A program made the position numbers and the translations under genes. From Micropterix aruncella (Eukaryota; Arthropoda; Insecta; Lepidoptera; Micropterigidae), in the NCBI GenBank assembly GCA_944548615.1, contig OX155978.1, positions 10,721,266-10,785,265 on the forward strand: DNA of 64,000 nt. Reading direction: 5' to 3'. Shown here piece after piece: positions 1 through 11,440 of the stretch. The notes under the pieces were generated by a model that made no database searches, had not been told where the DNA came from, and saw only the letters and a list, made by a program, of their open reading frames with translations. The number at the start of each line of letters is the position of its first letter. Position 1 is the stretch's first letter.

Positions 1-19
1 AGATGCGCAACGCTAGTTT

Positions 20-455
20 CCCCCGCCGGCGCTCGCTGCGTGTGACGTCATAGTTCAACACACGCTCAGTCCGTCGCGCGCCACCGTACGGTATACCAGG
101 ATTCATTAGAAGATTACGCTAATATCTTTTGAAATGTATATTCCAAATAGTAGGAAGTCGTGTTTTGTGCCAAAATGTAAAACCACAACCACCAATGAAT
201 CGAAAAATCGAGATATTGTAGCCTCTTTTACTTGAAGACATCGTGATTCCGTCATTTCTATTTTACAAAATGTTCAAAATCCACACCTTTTTTTTAATGT
301 TTAATTAGGTATAGACACCTATTCCACTTCATTGTTTCACATACATACTGTGTGATCGAGCACTATGTTTGAAGCTATGTCTAATAACTCGAGCGCGTGC
401 GATCGGAGTGTTGGAAAATGACGTCACACAGTAGCCGGACGCCCGAGCGCCGGGT
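20..455. mobile_element. Short element with inverted ends and a THAP-like remnant
   Basis: Bases 26-51 and 418-453 are imperfect inverted complements, sharing CCGGCGCTCG and GTGTGACGTCAT cores. The interior holds a short open frame with a C-x4-C pair. This is the layout of a non-autonomous P-like or other cut-and-paste DNA element. No target duplication can be checked because the left end lies at the window edge. Confidence 0.35.
134..235 (+). pseudogene. Possible THAP zinc-finger start (remnant)
   Basis: A 33-codon frame opens with ATG and contains CFVPKCK near its start, followed by a basic, Asn-rich stretch, then a TGA stop. THAP domains of P-type transposases and host THAP proteins begin with a Met close to a C-x(2-4)-C pair in a similar context. 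The expected downstream C-x2-H pair is not visible in this frame, so any protein would be truncated. The link to THAP is inferred from a very short motif, and the frame could be chance. It sits inside the element with inverted ends. Confidence 0.25.
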
Positions 456-554
456 ACCTACGATATTTACGGGAGTTTTAAATGTGTGCGAAACAAAAAC
501 TACTTGTTATTTTTGAATGAAATAAAAACTAATGAATTTGTATACATATAAGCT

Positions 555-719
555 CTAATATGGCGAAGTTTGAAGCGAATTTGCAGACCCAGTAACATTC
601 TCAATTATACCATGTTTTGTAGCCCAAGCAGATATTTGATCTAAATCGGAGTTCATTATAGGTACGGCTGTGCAAAGGTCATCTGGCCTGGCATGATAAT
701 AGATCTGAAGGTCGGATAT
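555..719 (-). pseudogene. Non-LTR retrotransposon RT fragment
   Basis: The minus strand reads DLQIYYHARPDDL, then IMNSDLDQISAWATKHG, and ends in a TAG stop. This matches the stretch just after the YADD box of Jockey/CR1-type reverse transcriptases (pattern DDLQIY...A...MN.DL..I..WA..HGL..N). The YADD box itself is degraded (only a D remains before LQIY) and everything else of the element is missing. It is a dead 55-residue scrap just left of the first TA tract. Confidence 0.8.
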
Positions 720-814
720 ACGGCGCTGAAACTTGGTCGCTAACTATTGGCATCCTTCACACGATACATTCCATAAATCTTTGGATACTTACCTACCGGA
801 AATATCTTGGGGTG

Positions 815-1050
<236 letters not shown>

Positions 1051-1296
1051 TAAAATATTTTCAATAATATATAAAATTAGATTCATGAAAAGTTACTTAT
1101 CTGGGGTCCTGGTGGACCAGAAACATTTTACCGATAGTTAATGTCCTCTTTAAATACTTAGGGCAGCAGCACCTGTTTCCGCAATATGTTCTTAGTTATT
1201 GCTCACTGCAGCCGAATTATTGTATGCCCTTGGATGTAATGAGTATAGGAGGATGGTTTCTGTAACAGAAATGGATGTTAGTAACTTATTTTAGAA

Positions 1297-1353
1297 GAAA
1301 TTATATGACTGAGAATATTTCGACACTAGTCGTATTCATCTCTATGACATTTC
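1297..1353 (-). other. Hammerhead-like motif in PLE-1 3' UTR (left copy)
   Basis: On the minus strand a short stem (CGAC/GTCG with a TAGT loop) is followed by AAATATT and flanked by partly complementary arms. This resembles helix II plus the GAAA and NUH parts of hammerhead ribozymes known from Penelope-like elements. The CTGANGA core is not conserved, so it is at best a degenerate relative. Confidence 0.35.
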
Positions 1354-1542
1354 TGATAGAACAATTTTTTCAAAATTTAAATTTTAAAAAAACTGAACAT
1401 AGAGAAATGGGTTAATAATATTTTGCAATATCGTTATAAATACACTATAACCGACCTTGAAAAACATTATTAATAATGATTTTTAAATGAAAAATATTAA
1501 TAAGCTTTTAATGAATATGTCTGAACAAATATAATTACTGTA

Positions 1543-3624
1543 TTAATTTTGCCTATTCAGACCGGGACCCTTGCAAGCGCCTAAAATATTTATAAAAGCC
1601 AACTCCCAAGATTTAACGTCTCTTTCTTTAGCGTTATCGCCAAGGCACTTAATAATTTTTACTTTAAAACAATTATCAAAAGTTAAATTGTGTGCCTTAG
1701 CATGCAATGCTATTGGAAGTTGACTTTCATTGCCTACGCTTGCCCTGTGATTATTTAACCTAATGCTAAGAGGTGTAGTTGTTTCCCCAATATAAAATGC
1801 ATTGCAGGTCTGGCAAAGTAATTGATATACAATATTTTTTGAAATGCAACTACTATTAAAAGGAACTCTGTAACTGTTGGGAGTGTTTGGACTAGTAAAA
1901 TAAATGCTTCGATCTAATAAAGGACATGTTTTACAACGTGATCGACCACAAGGCTGTAGCCCCAAATTTTTGTTATTACTAAGATAATTTCGATTATTTT
2001 TATTAAGTATTGATTTTAAATTAGGAGGTTTTCGAAATGATAAAATTGGTGGTATATCTAATAAACCTTTGGTTGATGGGTCGTTAGCTATAATAGGGAA
2101 TAAATCTGCTAAAATAGGTCGCAGTTTCTCAGTGCCAGGAAAATAAGTAGTACTCAGAAAGATTTTATTTTGATTTAAATTTGACACCAATTTAGGTTTA
2201 GGTGAAAATTTTGTTTCGGAATTTATTATATTTTTATCTAACAAAGAGGCAGGATAATTTCTTTCTATTAGTGATTTTTTAAGATTAGAAAGGTACTTAT
2301 CTAAATTTTCTTTATTATTAATTAAACGGTGTCCGCGAATGGACATTGAATATGGAATTGACTTTTTGGTATGAAACGGATGACAGCTATCGAAATGTAG
2401 GTATTGCTCTTTGTTTGTAGGTTTTATATGAATTGCAGTTTTAATGGTGCCTTCGGATAGAGTTAGATCAACGTCTAAGAATGTAATTTGATTTTCTGAT
2501 ATAGTGTATGTAAAATCTAAGGGTCCGAAATTATTTAAATCTGTAAGGAAGTCAGTGAGTGTGTCATGTCCATGTGGCCAAAACAGTATAATATCATCAA
2601 TAAACCTATACCACATTAGTGGTTGTAAATTTTGAGTAAGAAGAAATTTATTTTCTAATAACCCCATGAAAAGATTCGCATAAGAAGGTGCCATTCTTGT
2701 TCCCATTGCTGTACCTTTAATTTGGAGATAAAATTCATCCTCAAAAGAAAAAGCATTCTTAGTGAGGACGAATTCAGCCAACTTACAAAGAAAATTTGTA
2801 GAAGGAAATTGGGGGCTGGGCCTTTGATTAAGGTAATGGGAAATCGCTTCTAAGCCTAAATCATGGGGAATATTAGTATAAAGAGAGACAGCGTCAATTG
2901 TAACAAGTAATAAGTTGTCAGTCTTAGGAATTGTGGTATTTTTTAGAATCTCGATGAAATGGTAACTATCTTTAATGTGTGACTTGAGATTTTTTACAAA
3001 TGGCTGTAGAAAGTAATCGACAAAAGCTGAAATTCTTTCTGTGGGTGAGTTAAAACTAGCTACTATCGGTCTTCCTGGATTATTAGGTTTATGAATTTTT
3101 GGCAATAAGTAAAAATTTGGTGTTCTGATAGGGTTAGGAATTAAAGTGTTAACATCTTCATCTGATAATTTTTCAATGGTTTTTTGTTGTTCAATATATT
3201 TTTTTATTGTATTAGCAAAATTTTGATTCGGATCACTATATAATTTTTTATAGGAAGTTTCGTCTCTGAGTTGCCTCAAACCTTCAGCTACATAGTCTGT
3301 TTTATTAAGGATGACTGTAGTTGAACCTTTATCAGCTGGCAAAATGATGATATTGGTATCTTTGCTTAGATTGTTAAGAGCTGAAAGTTCATCAGATGTT
3401 AAGTTAGGTGTAGGTTTGAGGCTGTTTAAAAATGTTGGTTGTGTAACTTTGTTCATTAAAACTGTAATAAATATTTCTACAGGATGATTTTTTGGAAGAG
3501 AGGGTGGCTCTTTATTAGAATATTGTCGAAATTTTGCCAGTGCGTCATGTAATTTACTATTATTACCATTTTTGTCCCTTGAATGCCAAAACTCACGCCA
3601 TCTCAAATTACGACAAAATTTTGC
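1543..3624 (-). CDS. Penelope-like RT / GIY-YIG protein, left copy (5'-truncated)
   Basis: The frame is open from the palindrome centre to a stop at 1543. Numbering residues from a TTG codon at 3606, I see: ADKGSTTVILNK (91-102) and PNFYLLPKIHKP (163-174), typical of the Penelope N-terminal and RT1 region; TIDAVSLYTNIP (236-247), with a catalytic Asp; GTAMGTRMAPSYANLFMG (298-315); and YRFIDDIILFW (333-343), with the catalytic DD. Then come a Cys knuckle CGRSRCKTC (553-561) and a GIY-YIG nuclease, IVYQLLC...FYIGET (592-609), with Arg in LSIRLNNH and the catalytic Glu in SWELAF (about 668). These domains nick DNA and reverse-transcribe the element RNA. About 690 residues is short for the family and no ATG lies upstream, so the N-terminus is missing. 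There are no internal stops. The copy is recent but probably not expressed from its own promoter. Confidence 0.93.
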   Translation of the reverse strand, partial: AKFCRNLRWREFWHSRDKNGNNSKLHDALAKFRQYSNKEPPSLPKNHPVEIFITVLMNKVTQPTFLNSLKPTPNLTSDELSALNNLSKDTNIIILPADKGSTTVILNKTDYVAEGLRQLRDETSYKKLYSDPNQNFANTIKKYIEQQKTIEKLSDEDVNTLIPNPIRTPNFYLLPKIHKPNNPGRPIVASFNSPTERISAFVDYFLQPFVKNLKSHIKDSYHFIEILKNTTIPKTDNLLLVTIDAVSLYTNIPHDLGLEAISHYLNQRPSPQFPSTNFLCKLAEFVLTKNAFSFEDEFYLQIKGTAMGTRMAPSYANLFMGLLENKFLLTQNLQPLMWYRFIDDIILFWPHGHDTLTDFLTDLNNFGPLDFTYTISENQITFLDVDLTLSEGTIKTAIHIKPTNKEQYLHFDSCHPFHTKKSIPYSMSIRGHRLINNKENLDKYLSNLKKSLIERNYPASLLDKNIINSETKFSPKPKLVSNLNQNKIFLSTTYFPGTEKLRPILADLFPIIANDPSTKGLLDIPPILSFRKPPNLKSILNKNNRNYLSNNKNLGLQPCGRSRCKTCPLLDRSIYFTSPNTPNSYRVPFNSSCISKNIVYQLLCQTCNAFYIGETTTPLSIRLNNHRASVGNESQLPIALHAKAHNLTFDNCFKVKIIKCLGDNAKERDVKSWELAFINILGACKGPGLNRQN

Positions 3625-3647
3625 ATCTCAAATTACGACAAATTATA

Positions 3648-5729
3648 GCAAAATTTTGTCGTAATTTGAGATGGCGTGAGTTTTGGCATTCAAGGGACAA
3701 AAATGGTAATAATAGTAAATTACATGACGCACTGGCAAAATTTCGACAATATTCTAATAAAGAGCCACCCTCTCTTCCAAAAAATCATCCTGTAGAAATA
3801 TTTATTACAGTTTTAATGAACAAAGTTACACAACCAACATTTTTAAACAGCCTCAAACCTACACCTAACTTAACATCTGATGAACTTTCAGCTCTTAACA
3901 ATCTAAGCAAAGATACCAATATCATCATTTTGCCAGCTGATAAAGGTTCAACTACAGTCATCCTTAATAAAACAGACTATGTAGCTGAAGGTTTGAGGCA
4001 ACTCAGAGACGAAACTTCCTATAAAAAATTATATAGTGATCCGAATCAAAATTTTGCTAATACAATAAAAAAATATATTGAACAACAAAAAACCATTGAA
4101 AAATTATCAGATGAAGATGTTAACACTTTAATTCCTAACCCTATCAGAACACCAAATTTTTACTTATTGCCAAAAATTCATAAACCTAATAATCCAGGAA
4201 GACCGATAGTAGCTAGTTTTAACTCACCCACAGAAAGAATTTCAGCTTTTGTCGATTACTTTCTACAGCCATTTGTAAAAAATCTCAAGTCACACATTAA
4301 AGATAGTTACCATTTCATCGAGATTCTAAAAAATACCACAATTCCTAAGACTGACAACTTATTACTTGTTACAATTGACGCTGTCTCTCTTTATACTAAT
4401 ATTCCCCATGATTTAGGCTTAGAAGCGATTTCCCATTACCTTAATCAAAGGCCCAGCCCCCAATTTCCTTCTACAAATTTTCTTTGTAAGTTGGCTGAAT
4501 TCGTCCTCACTAAGAATGCTTTTTCTTTTGAGGATGAATTTTATCTCCAAATTAAAGGTACAGCAATGGGAACAAGAATGGCACCTTCTTATGCGAATCT
4601 TTTCATGGGGTTATTAGAAAATAAATTTCTTCTTACTCAAAATTTACAACCACTAATGTGGTATAGGTTTATTGATGATATTATACTGTTTTGGCCACAT
4701 GGACATGACACACTCACTGACTTCCTTACAGATTTAAATAATTTCGGACCCTTAGATTTTACATACACTATATCAGAAAATCAAATTACATTCTTAGACG
4801 TTGATCTAACTCTATCCGAAGGCACCATTAAAACTGCAATTCATATAAAACCTACAAACAAAGAGCAATACCTACATTTCGATAGCTGTCATCCGTTTCA
4901 TACCAAAAAGTCAATTCCATATTCAATGTCCATTCGCGGACACCGTTTAATTAATAATAAAGAAAATTTAGATAAGTACCTTTCTAATCTTAAAAAATCA
5001 CTAATAGAAAGAAATTATCCTGCCTCTTTGTTAGATAAAAATATAATAAATTCCGAAACAAAATTTTCACCTAAACCTAAATTGGTGTCAAATTTAAATC
5101 AAAATAAAATCTTTCTGAGTACTACTTATTTTCCTGGCACTGAGAAACTGCGACCTATTTTAGCAGATTTATTCCCTATTATAGCTAACGACCCATCAAC
5201 CAAAGGTTTATTAGATATACCACCAATTTTATCATTTCGAAAACCTCCTAATTTAAAATCAATACTTAATAAAAATAATCGAAATTATCTTAGTAATAAC
5301 AAAAATTTGGGGCTACAGCCTTGTGGTCGATCACGTTGTAAAACATGTCCTTTATTAGATCGAAGCATTTATTTTACTAGTCCAAACACTCTCAACAGTT
5401 ACAGAGTTCCTTTTAATAGTAGTTGCATTTCAAAAAATATTGTATATCAATTACTTTGCCAGACCTGCAATGCATTTTATATTGGGGAAACAACTACACC
5501 TCTTAGCATTAGGTTAAATAATCACAGGGCAAGCGTAGGCAATGAAAGTCAACTTCCAATAGCATTGCATGCTAAGGCACACAATTTAACTTTTGATAAT
5601 TGTTTTAAAGTAAAAATTATTAAGTGCCTTGGCGATAACGCTAAAGAAAGAGACGTTAAATCTTGGGAGTTGGCTTTTATAAATATTTTAGGCGCTTGCA
5701 AGGGTCCCGGTCTGAATAGGCAAAATTAA
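3648..5729 (+). CDS. Penelope-like RT / GIY-YIG protein, right copy (5'-truncated)
   Basis: This is the mirror twin of the left copy: same 694-codon frame (stop included), same RT boxes, Cys knuckle and GIY-YIG nuclease with its Glu. It differs at one visible residue (TSPNTLNSY here against TSPNTPNSY on the left). The frame stays open leftwards through the junction into antisense left-arm sequence, but those residues are not part of the protein. All catalytic residues I can check are present: two Asp in FIDD, Asp in TIDAVSLY, Arg in LSIRLNNH and Glu in SWELAF. The 3' UTR (5730-6225) ends at (TA)n. Near-identity with the twin means either one recent duplication event or recent gene conversion. 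Confidence 0.93.
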   Translation, partial: AKFCRNLRWREFWHSRDKNGNNSKLHDALAKFRQYSNKEPPSLPKNHPVEIFITVLMNKVTQPTFLNSLKPTPNLTSDELSALNNLSKDTNIIILPADKGSTTVILNKTDYVAEGLRQLRDETSYKKLYSDPNQNFANTIKKYIEQQKTIEKLSDEDVNTLIPNPIRTPNFYLLPKIHKPNNPGRPIVASFNSPTERISAFVDYFLQPFVKNLKSHIKDSYHFIEILKNTTIPKTDNLLLVTIDAVSLYTNIPHDLGLEAISHYLNQRPSPQFPSTNFLCKLAEFVLTKNAFSFEDEFYLQIKGTAMGTRMAPSYANLFMGLLENKFLLTQNLQPLMWYRFIDDIILFWPHGHDTLTDFLTDLNNFGPLDFTYTISENQITFLDVDLTLSEGTIKTAIHIKPTNKEQYLHFDSCHPFHTKKSIPYSMSIRGHRLINNKENLDKYLSNLKKSLIERNYPASLLDKNIINSETKFSPKPKLVSNLNQNKIFLSTTYFPGTEKLRPILADLFPIIANDPSTKGLLDIPPILSFRKPPNLKSILNKNNRNYLSNNKNLGLQPCGRSRCKTCPLLDRSIYFTSPNTLNSYRVPFNSSCISKNIVYQLLCQTCNAFYIGETTTPLSIRLNNHRASVGNESQLPIALHAKAHNLTFDNCFKVKIIKCLGDNAKERDVKSWELAFINILGACKGPGLNRQN

Positions 5730-5918
5730 TACAGTAATTATATTTGTTCAGACATATTCATTAAAAGCTTATTAATATTTTTCATTTAAAAATCATTATT
5801 AATAATGTTTTTCAAGGTCGGTTATAGTGTATTTATAACGATATTGCAAAATATTATTAACCCATTTCTCTATGTTCAGTTTTTTTAAAATTTAAATTTT
5901 GAAAAAATTGTTCTATCA

Positions 5919-5975
5919 GAAATGTCATAGAGATGAATACGACTAGTGTCGAAATATTCTCAGTCATATAATTTC
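5919..5975 (+). other. Hammerhead-like motif in PLE-1 3' UTR (right copy)
   Basis: Mirror copy of the motif at 1297-1353: a CGAC-TAGT-GTCG stem followed by AAATATT. About 190 bp downstream of the stop codon. The core departs from CTGANGA, so activity is doubtful. Confidence 0.35.
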
Positions 5976-6223
5976 TTCTAAAATAAGTTACTAACATCCA
6001 TTTCTGTTACAGAAACCATCCTCCTATACTCATTACATCCAAGGGCATACAATAATTCGGCTGCAGTGAGCAATAACTAAGAACATATTGCGGAAACAGG
6101 TGCTGCTGCCCTAAGTATTTAAAGAGGACATTAACTATCGGTAAAATGTTTCTGGTCCACCAGGACCCCAGATAAGTAACTTTTCATGAATCTAATTTTA
6201 TATATTATTGAAAATATTTTAAA

Positions 6224-6892
<669 letters not shown>

Positions 6893-7125
6893 TTCCTATG
6901 GGGATGCGCAAATACATGTTGAGATAGCGTATATAGATTCTTCGGAGTGTGAATATTTGAATGCTAAGCGAGGAAATTTACGCCGACTGTTGAATTATTC
7001 ATAATGTATTGAATAGTCATGAAACTACTACATATTATTATACTATTATTCTTTTGTCTAGTCACATCTGGAGCTCGCGTCACGTATTACCAGATTACAC
7101 AATATACAAAATATTTTTCCTGCAG
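6893..7125. other. Unassigned AT-rich stretch
   Basis: No coding potential or recognisable repeat seen. Confidence 0.5.
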
Positions 7126-7320
7126 TTAACCCCTTGAGTATGATACGACCAAATCTGGTTCTGAAACAATTATCCGTTGAGTATGATACGATACCTGGGA
7201 GTATGACACGATACCTGGGAAGGACCATATCTAAAAGAGTTTAGTTTTATGTTTTTCTTTATGTAAGCAATAATTAATTCGGAAATTCGAATAAATTCGG
7301 AAATTCAATAACAGAGATAT
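7126..7320 (+). mobile_element. piggyBac-like left end with internal 20-bp direct repeats
   Basis: TTAA at 7126-7129 is followed by CCCCTTGAGTATGATACG. The phrase GAGTATGATACGATACCTGG then occurs twice in tandem (7179-7198, and 7199-7218 with one change), with a third partial match at 7135-7150. Repeats near a TTAACCC end are common in piggyBac-like elements. No right end is identified, so the extent is approximate. Confidence 0.3.
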
Positions 7321-7403
7321 AAAAAAAGAAAAATAAATTAAAAAAAATTAGAAATGATAAGAAAACATAGAGAATTAGCAATTCAATAACAAAAATATAT
7401 AAA

Positions 7404-8158
7404 ACTAGCTGACCCGTGCCCACTTCGTTGGGCGGTAAAACTTTGATGAAATTATGTGAATACCTGTGATGAAATTATGAGTGTGGTTCGGTTAGTACTG
7501 AGTGCTATGATTTATTTCCTGACTGCCAAAAGAAGGATTATATTTTTACTGCATTTGTATGTATGTATTTGCATGCCAATTTTACTATAATACCGCTATT
7601 TGTGAGTGTCTTCTTGTGAGTGTCTTATTTGTGAGTGTGAGCTTCTTATCTCTTTAACTATTTAACCAGTAAAAGGGAAATTATACGCATTAAAAGGGAA
7701 AAGTCTTTTGTTTTAAACACTTGATACGATAAATTTACTTATTTTGATAAGAATTCATAATTGTTGATAATATGACCAAACGATTTAAATTATTTTTTAA
7801 ATATAAATTACTAATTTTTGTGACTTAAATATAAAAGTTAAACATATGCTGTCGCTGACTTTTTTGTAGGCATTATCAAGCTCTACAACTTTTCTCTAGA
7901 ACTTAATCATATATCTCTCATCGTTAAGGCAGCGTTAGTTAGAAACGTTTTCGTTCGACCGTTTATTCTCCGACTTACTTTGCAAATCCGACTACCACGA
8001 AAAAGCCTTTTAATTTTTCGGATTAAAATATAGCCTGTGACACTCACAAATAATGTGGCTTTCTATTGGTAAAATAATTTTCAAAATCGGTTCAGTAGAT
8101 CCAGAGATTACTTCCTCTAACTTAACAAAATTTACCTCTTTATAATATTAGTATAGAT
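7404..8158 (+). repeat. 'ACTAGCTGACCC' dispersed repeat, copy 1
   Basis: Begins ACTAGCTGACCCGTGCCC and ends ATATTAGTATAGAT, the bounds of a repeat I associate with lepidopteran genomes. The flanks rejoin neatly: 7320-7403 plus 8159-8190 match one continuous stretch at 63270-63340, which acts as an empty site. A second copy starts at 20590. No protein is encoded. The class is uncertain. Confidence 0.65.
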
Positions 8159-8519
8159 AACTAGAAAAATAGAAAAATAGAAAGCATCCAAAGAGATTCC
8201 TACAGACACTTCATTTAATAAGGATAAAACTAATATTAAAAAATAATACGAATAAAATTATCAAAATATAAAAATTAGAAATTAAAATTACAAATAGAAA
8301 ATCAATCAAAAAATAAAATTATTAAAAAAAAATATCTAAAAATATTCCAATTTAAATAATCAAATTAAGTGTAAATAATCAAAATCAACGTAATGAAATA
8401 AGACTCATTTTAACCATTGAGAATAAGAATATACAAATCCCAAATATGACTAATATCATTAGATTTTAAAAATCTTACAGGTAATATAATCTATTATATA
8501 TATATTAAAATTCTTTAAG
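8159..8519. other. AT-rich stretch, no gene seen
   Basis: Very A-rich sequence related at its left edge to 63270-63340. No gene or structured repeat recognised. Confidence 0.5.
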
Positions 8520-9715
8520 TCCTTATAAACATTTCTCAATTAAATATTTTTTCGTTTCTTTCCTGAATTTGTCATAATTTTGAATATTTTTTATGTTTTC
8601 TGGTAATTTATTATAGAAATTGAGGCTTGTGTAGTGAGTAGTACGCTGGAATTCTTCAGTTGATGGTGCAACGCCTGAACGTATAGCGATTTATTCCTCG
8701 AATCATTGTAATGCATGTTAGCGTGCGTTACATAACTGTTTTTGCTTTTGTAAAATACGCATAAACATTTATGAACATATATACCAAAAACTGTGAGAAT
8801 ACGTAGTGTTTTGAAAATAGGTTTGCATGATTCTCATTGTCCTATTACTCTGATTTGTCTAACCGGCTTTTTTTGCAGTATACAAATATCTGTTATATTT
8901 ATAGCGTTACCCCACAACAATATACCATATCTTAAATGAGATTCTGCCAATGCATAATATGCTCCAGTAACATCTTTTTCTTCCATAATGTTTCTTATTT
9001 TAGATATAGCATAGCAGGCGGAAGATAGCCAGGCTTTAACCTCGTCCTTGTGTACTTTCCGAGACATATTCTCATCTATAAAAATACCTAGGAATCTAGA
9101 TAGTAAACTCTACTTTTCCTATAGGGAAATTGAGTTCAAGGTTAGTTGGTTTTTTTTACTTGAAAAATTAATTGAAGCTGTTTCACTAATATTTTCAGAC
9201 ATTTTGTTTGTTTTAAACCAAACTTCTAACTCATGAAGTGTAACGTTAAATCGTTCTTCCATGTTTGCTAATGTTTCACTTTCAAGTATGCACGTTGTAT
9301 CGTCAGCAAATTATATGATTTTGGCTATGCTTATATTCAAAGATAAGTCATTGGTGTATAAAGTAAAGAGTAGTGGACCTAAGATCGAACCTTGCGGTAC
9401 ACCTATGTTTATCAGTTTTACTTGGGATCGACTTATAATTTAATTTTAGCCATTGTTAGTTCTGACTTCCACGATTTGATGTCTATTTTGTAAATAAGAT
9501 TTTAACGGAGAATTAGCTACTCCTCGAATGCCGTGGTGATACAGTTTTTCTAGCAACAGCTCGATGTTAACGCAATCAAACGCCCTGCTTGAATCACAGA
9601 AAATACCAGTAGAAAACATTTTCTCATTGCGACTAATTTGAATCATTTTACATGAGGATGACACTGCATCTTGTGTAGATTGGTTTTCGTAAATCCGTAT
9701 TAGTTGTCTGTCAGA
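8520..9715 (-). pseudogene. Decayed LINE reverse transcriptase (Jockey/CR1-like)
   Basis: Reading the minus strand from 9715 down, the RT boxes appear in the right order across several frames: ENQSTQDAV; IFCDSSRAFDCVN with the catalytic Asp; GVPQGSILGPLLF; a FADDT box (catalytic DD); WFKTNKMSENIS; then the thumb, with ACYAISKIRNI and ESHLRYGILLWGNA (8830-9067). Farther down are LRILTVFGIYVHKCL and NSGKKRKNI near 8540. Several stops and frameshifts break it, and no endonuclease domain is visible upstream, so it is 5'-truncated and dead. It would have copied its RNA at a nicked target. Confidence 0.85.
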
Positions 9716-10502
9716 ACCACAAAATTTTCAAAGAATTTATTTAATCTATTTTCTTTTCACTCAGGTATCTATATGGATAAATGTAAACCACAAATATTTA
9801 GAAAAAAAATATTTCTTGCTTGACCACCGCGGGTCACTGCGGTGGCGGTCGGCGGGAGGCTGCATAAAGCATCATCGCGCGATCGCCACGACCTGCCACA
9901 AGGCAACAGCCCTGCGACTCAAAACTCAGAAAGCCGGATCAATTGGCCCAGCCCACGTTAAACCCCGCTAAATACCAATTGCCAAGCGAAAGGCGTCACG
10001 GGCCATGGAGAGAGCCCATCGGCTGACTCACGAAATGCATGCTCGTCTATAAGCACTGAAAGTTTATACAGATAGCAAACGCTAACGGACTCATAAGGGA
10101 GCCCCGTAAACTGGATTATTTCGATGAAGAAATTTATTATATAAAAATCGTACTTTTCAGCGGGAACAATTTGTTTTTAATAACTATACATACAGTAATT
10201 TACTTTTTGTAATGGCAGTTGGGTTTTTTTTTAAATCGAGATATACAGAAAGGACGAAAGACTTAAACTGTGAAAAAGAACTGTCCTTCAAAAATAAGGA
10301 CGGTTATCAACCCTGATCTAAGAAAACTCATACAGTGCCATAAGCAAATAATTCTCAATCAAGTTATATAATTAATAGGCGCAGAAATTTGATTCTATAA
10401 AATTTGCAAAAAAAAGGGAAGCGGATAGCAGTCTCTCGCTGTAACCTCATTCATTTTCATAATAAATTAACAATAATTCAATTATTTTCATTCAAAATTA
10501 AA
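9716..10502. other. Unassigned region with a GC-rich core
   Basis: 9810-10130 is clearly more GC-rich than its surroundings, with phrases such as GGCGTCACGGGCCATGGAG, and looks like part of an unrecognised repeat. The rest is AT-rich. No open frame of note. Confidence 0.4.
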
Positions 10503-10537
10503 GTTTTTTACTTTCCTGGTAAGGAAAGTAAAAAAAC
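10503..10537. repeat. Small hairpin
   Basis: GTTTTTTACTTTCC and GGAAAGTAAAAAAAC are complementary arms around a 6-nt loop (TGGTAA). It lies just left of a LINE fragment. Confidence 0.6.
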
Positions 10538-10935
10538 ACGGAATTACGAATTAACGTTACCCTTCATGAGTTAGAAGATTGGTTTAAAGCGAACAAAATG
10601 TCTTTAAATATTAGTAAAATTGCCTCAACTAATTTTTCAAGTAAAAATACCAACTAACCTTGAACTCAATCTCTCTATAGAAAAAGTAGAGTACTAGATT
10701 CCTAGGTATTTGTATAGATGAGAATTTGTCTTGGAAAGTACACAAGGACCAGGTTAAAGCCAAGCTATATTCCGCCTGCTATGCTATATCTAAAATAAGA
10801 AACATTATGGATGAAAAAGATGTTGTTGGAGCATATTATGCATTGGCAGAATGTCATTTATGATACGGTATATTGTTGTGTTATATATAATGCTATAAAT
10901 ATAACGGATATTTTTATACAGCAAAAAAGGTGGTG
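10538..10935 (+). pseudogene. LINE RT thumb fragment (same family as 8520-9715)
   Basis: Frames on the plus strand give VTLHELEDWFKANKMSLNIS, then DENLSWKVHKDQVKAK, YSACYAISKIRNIM and a decayed LRYGILL segment, paralleling the minus-strand copy at 8834-9236. Numerous frameshifts; only this portion survives. Opposite orientation to its relative 1 kb away. Confidence 0.75.
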
Positions 10936-10973
10936 AGAGGTTGAAGGGGTGGGTTTAGGAGTTTTGTCGTGCG

Positions 10974-11440
10974 GGGGAATTGCCTGCTTGCCGGGAAAGT
11001 CTTGGGGTGACACAAATCATTTTTAAAAATCTACCGATCTTTTTCGTGAACAAGCTACATTTCTCGCTTTCTGGCACCCTGCCCCTGCACTTTTGTCTCC
11101 ACCCTGTGATTGATCGTCGCTTTTCCAGAATCACGTCGCTACCACCTTTTACCTCGCGCCTCGTATTTGGAAAAACTTTCATCTCCCTTGGATAAACCTA
11201 GCTTTGTCAAAGTTTACAAAGCGTTCGCTTAAACTTTGTTCATTTTCTCCTATTCATAAACGCATGACTAGCTGATCCGGTCGGTCCTCCAAACGAGCCA
11301 TAGGGGATTACTCTAACTACAAACTATCCAAGCTCGCTGTAAACTTTGATAATATAACTAGTCTGCGCTTTTTCTGTGAATTTAAATCGGGAAGGAATTT
11401 TTCTGTGAATTTAAATTGTAAACTAGATATTTTCACAGCC
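10974..11440 (+). repeat. Dispersed repeat D, copy 1
   Basis: Strongly similar to 16523-16990: shared phrases include CCCTGTGATTGATCGTCG, GATTACTCTAACTACAAA and CTAGCTTTGTCAAAGTTTAC. Non-coding. Class not recognised. Confidence 0.75.

Noticed and set aside
3534..3647. N-terminal extension of the right PLE-1 protein reading through the palindrome centre
   Set aside because: These codons are antisense sequence of the left arm and exist only because of the head-to-head junction.
7404..8158. Helitron
   Set aside because: No TC start or CTRR end with a 3' hairpin and no A-T insertion point; the bounds seen do not fit.
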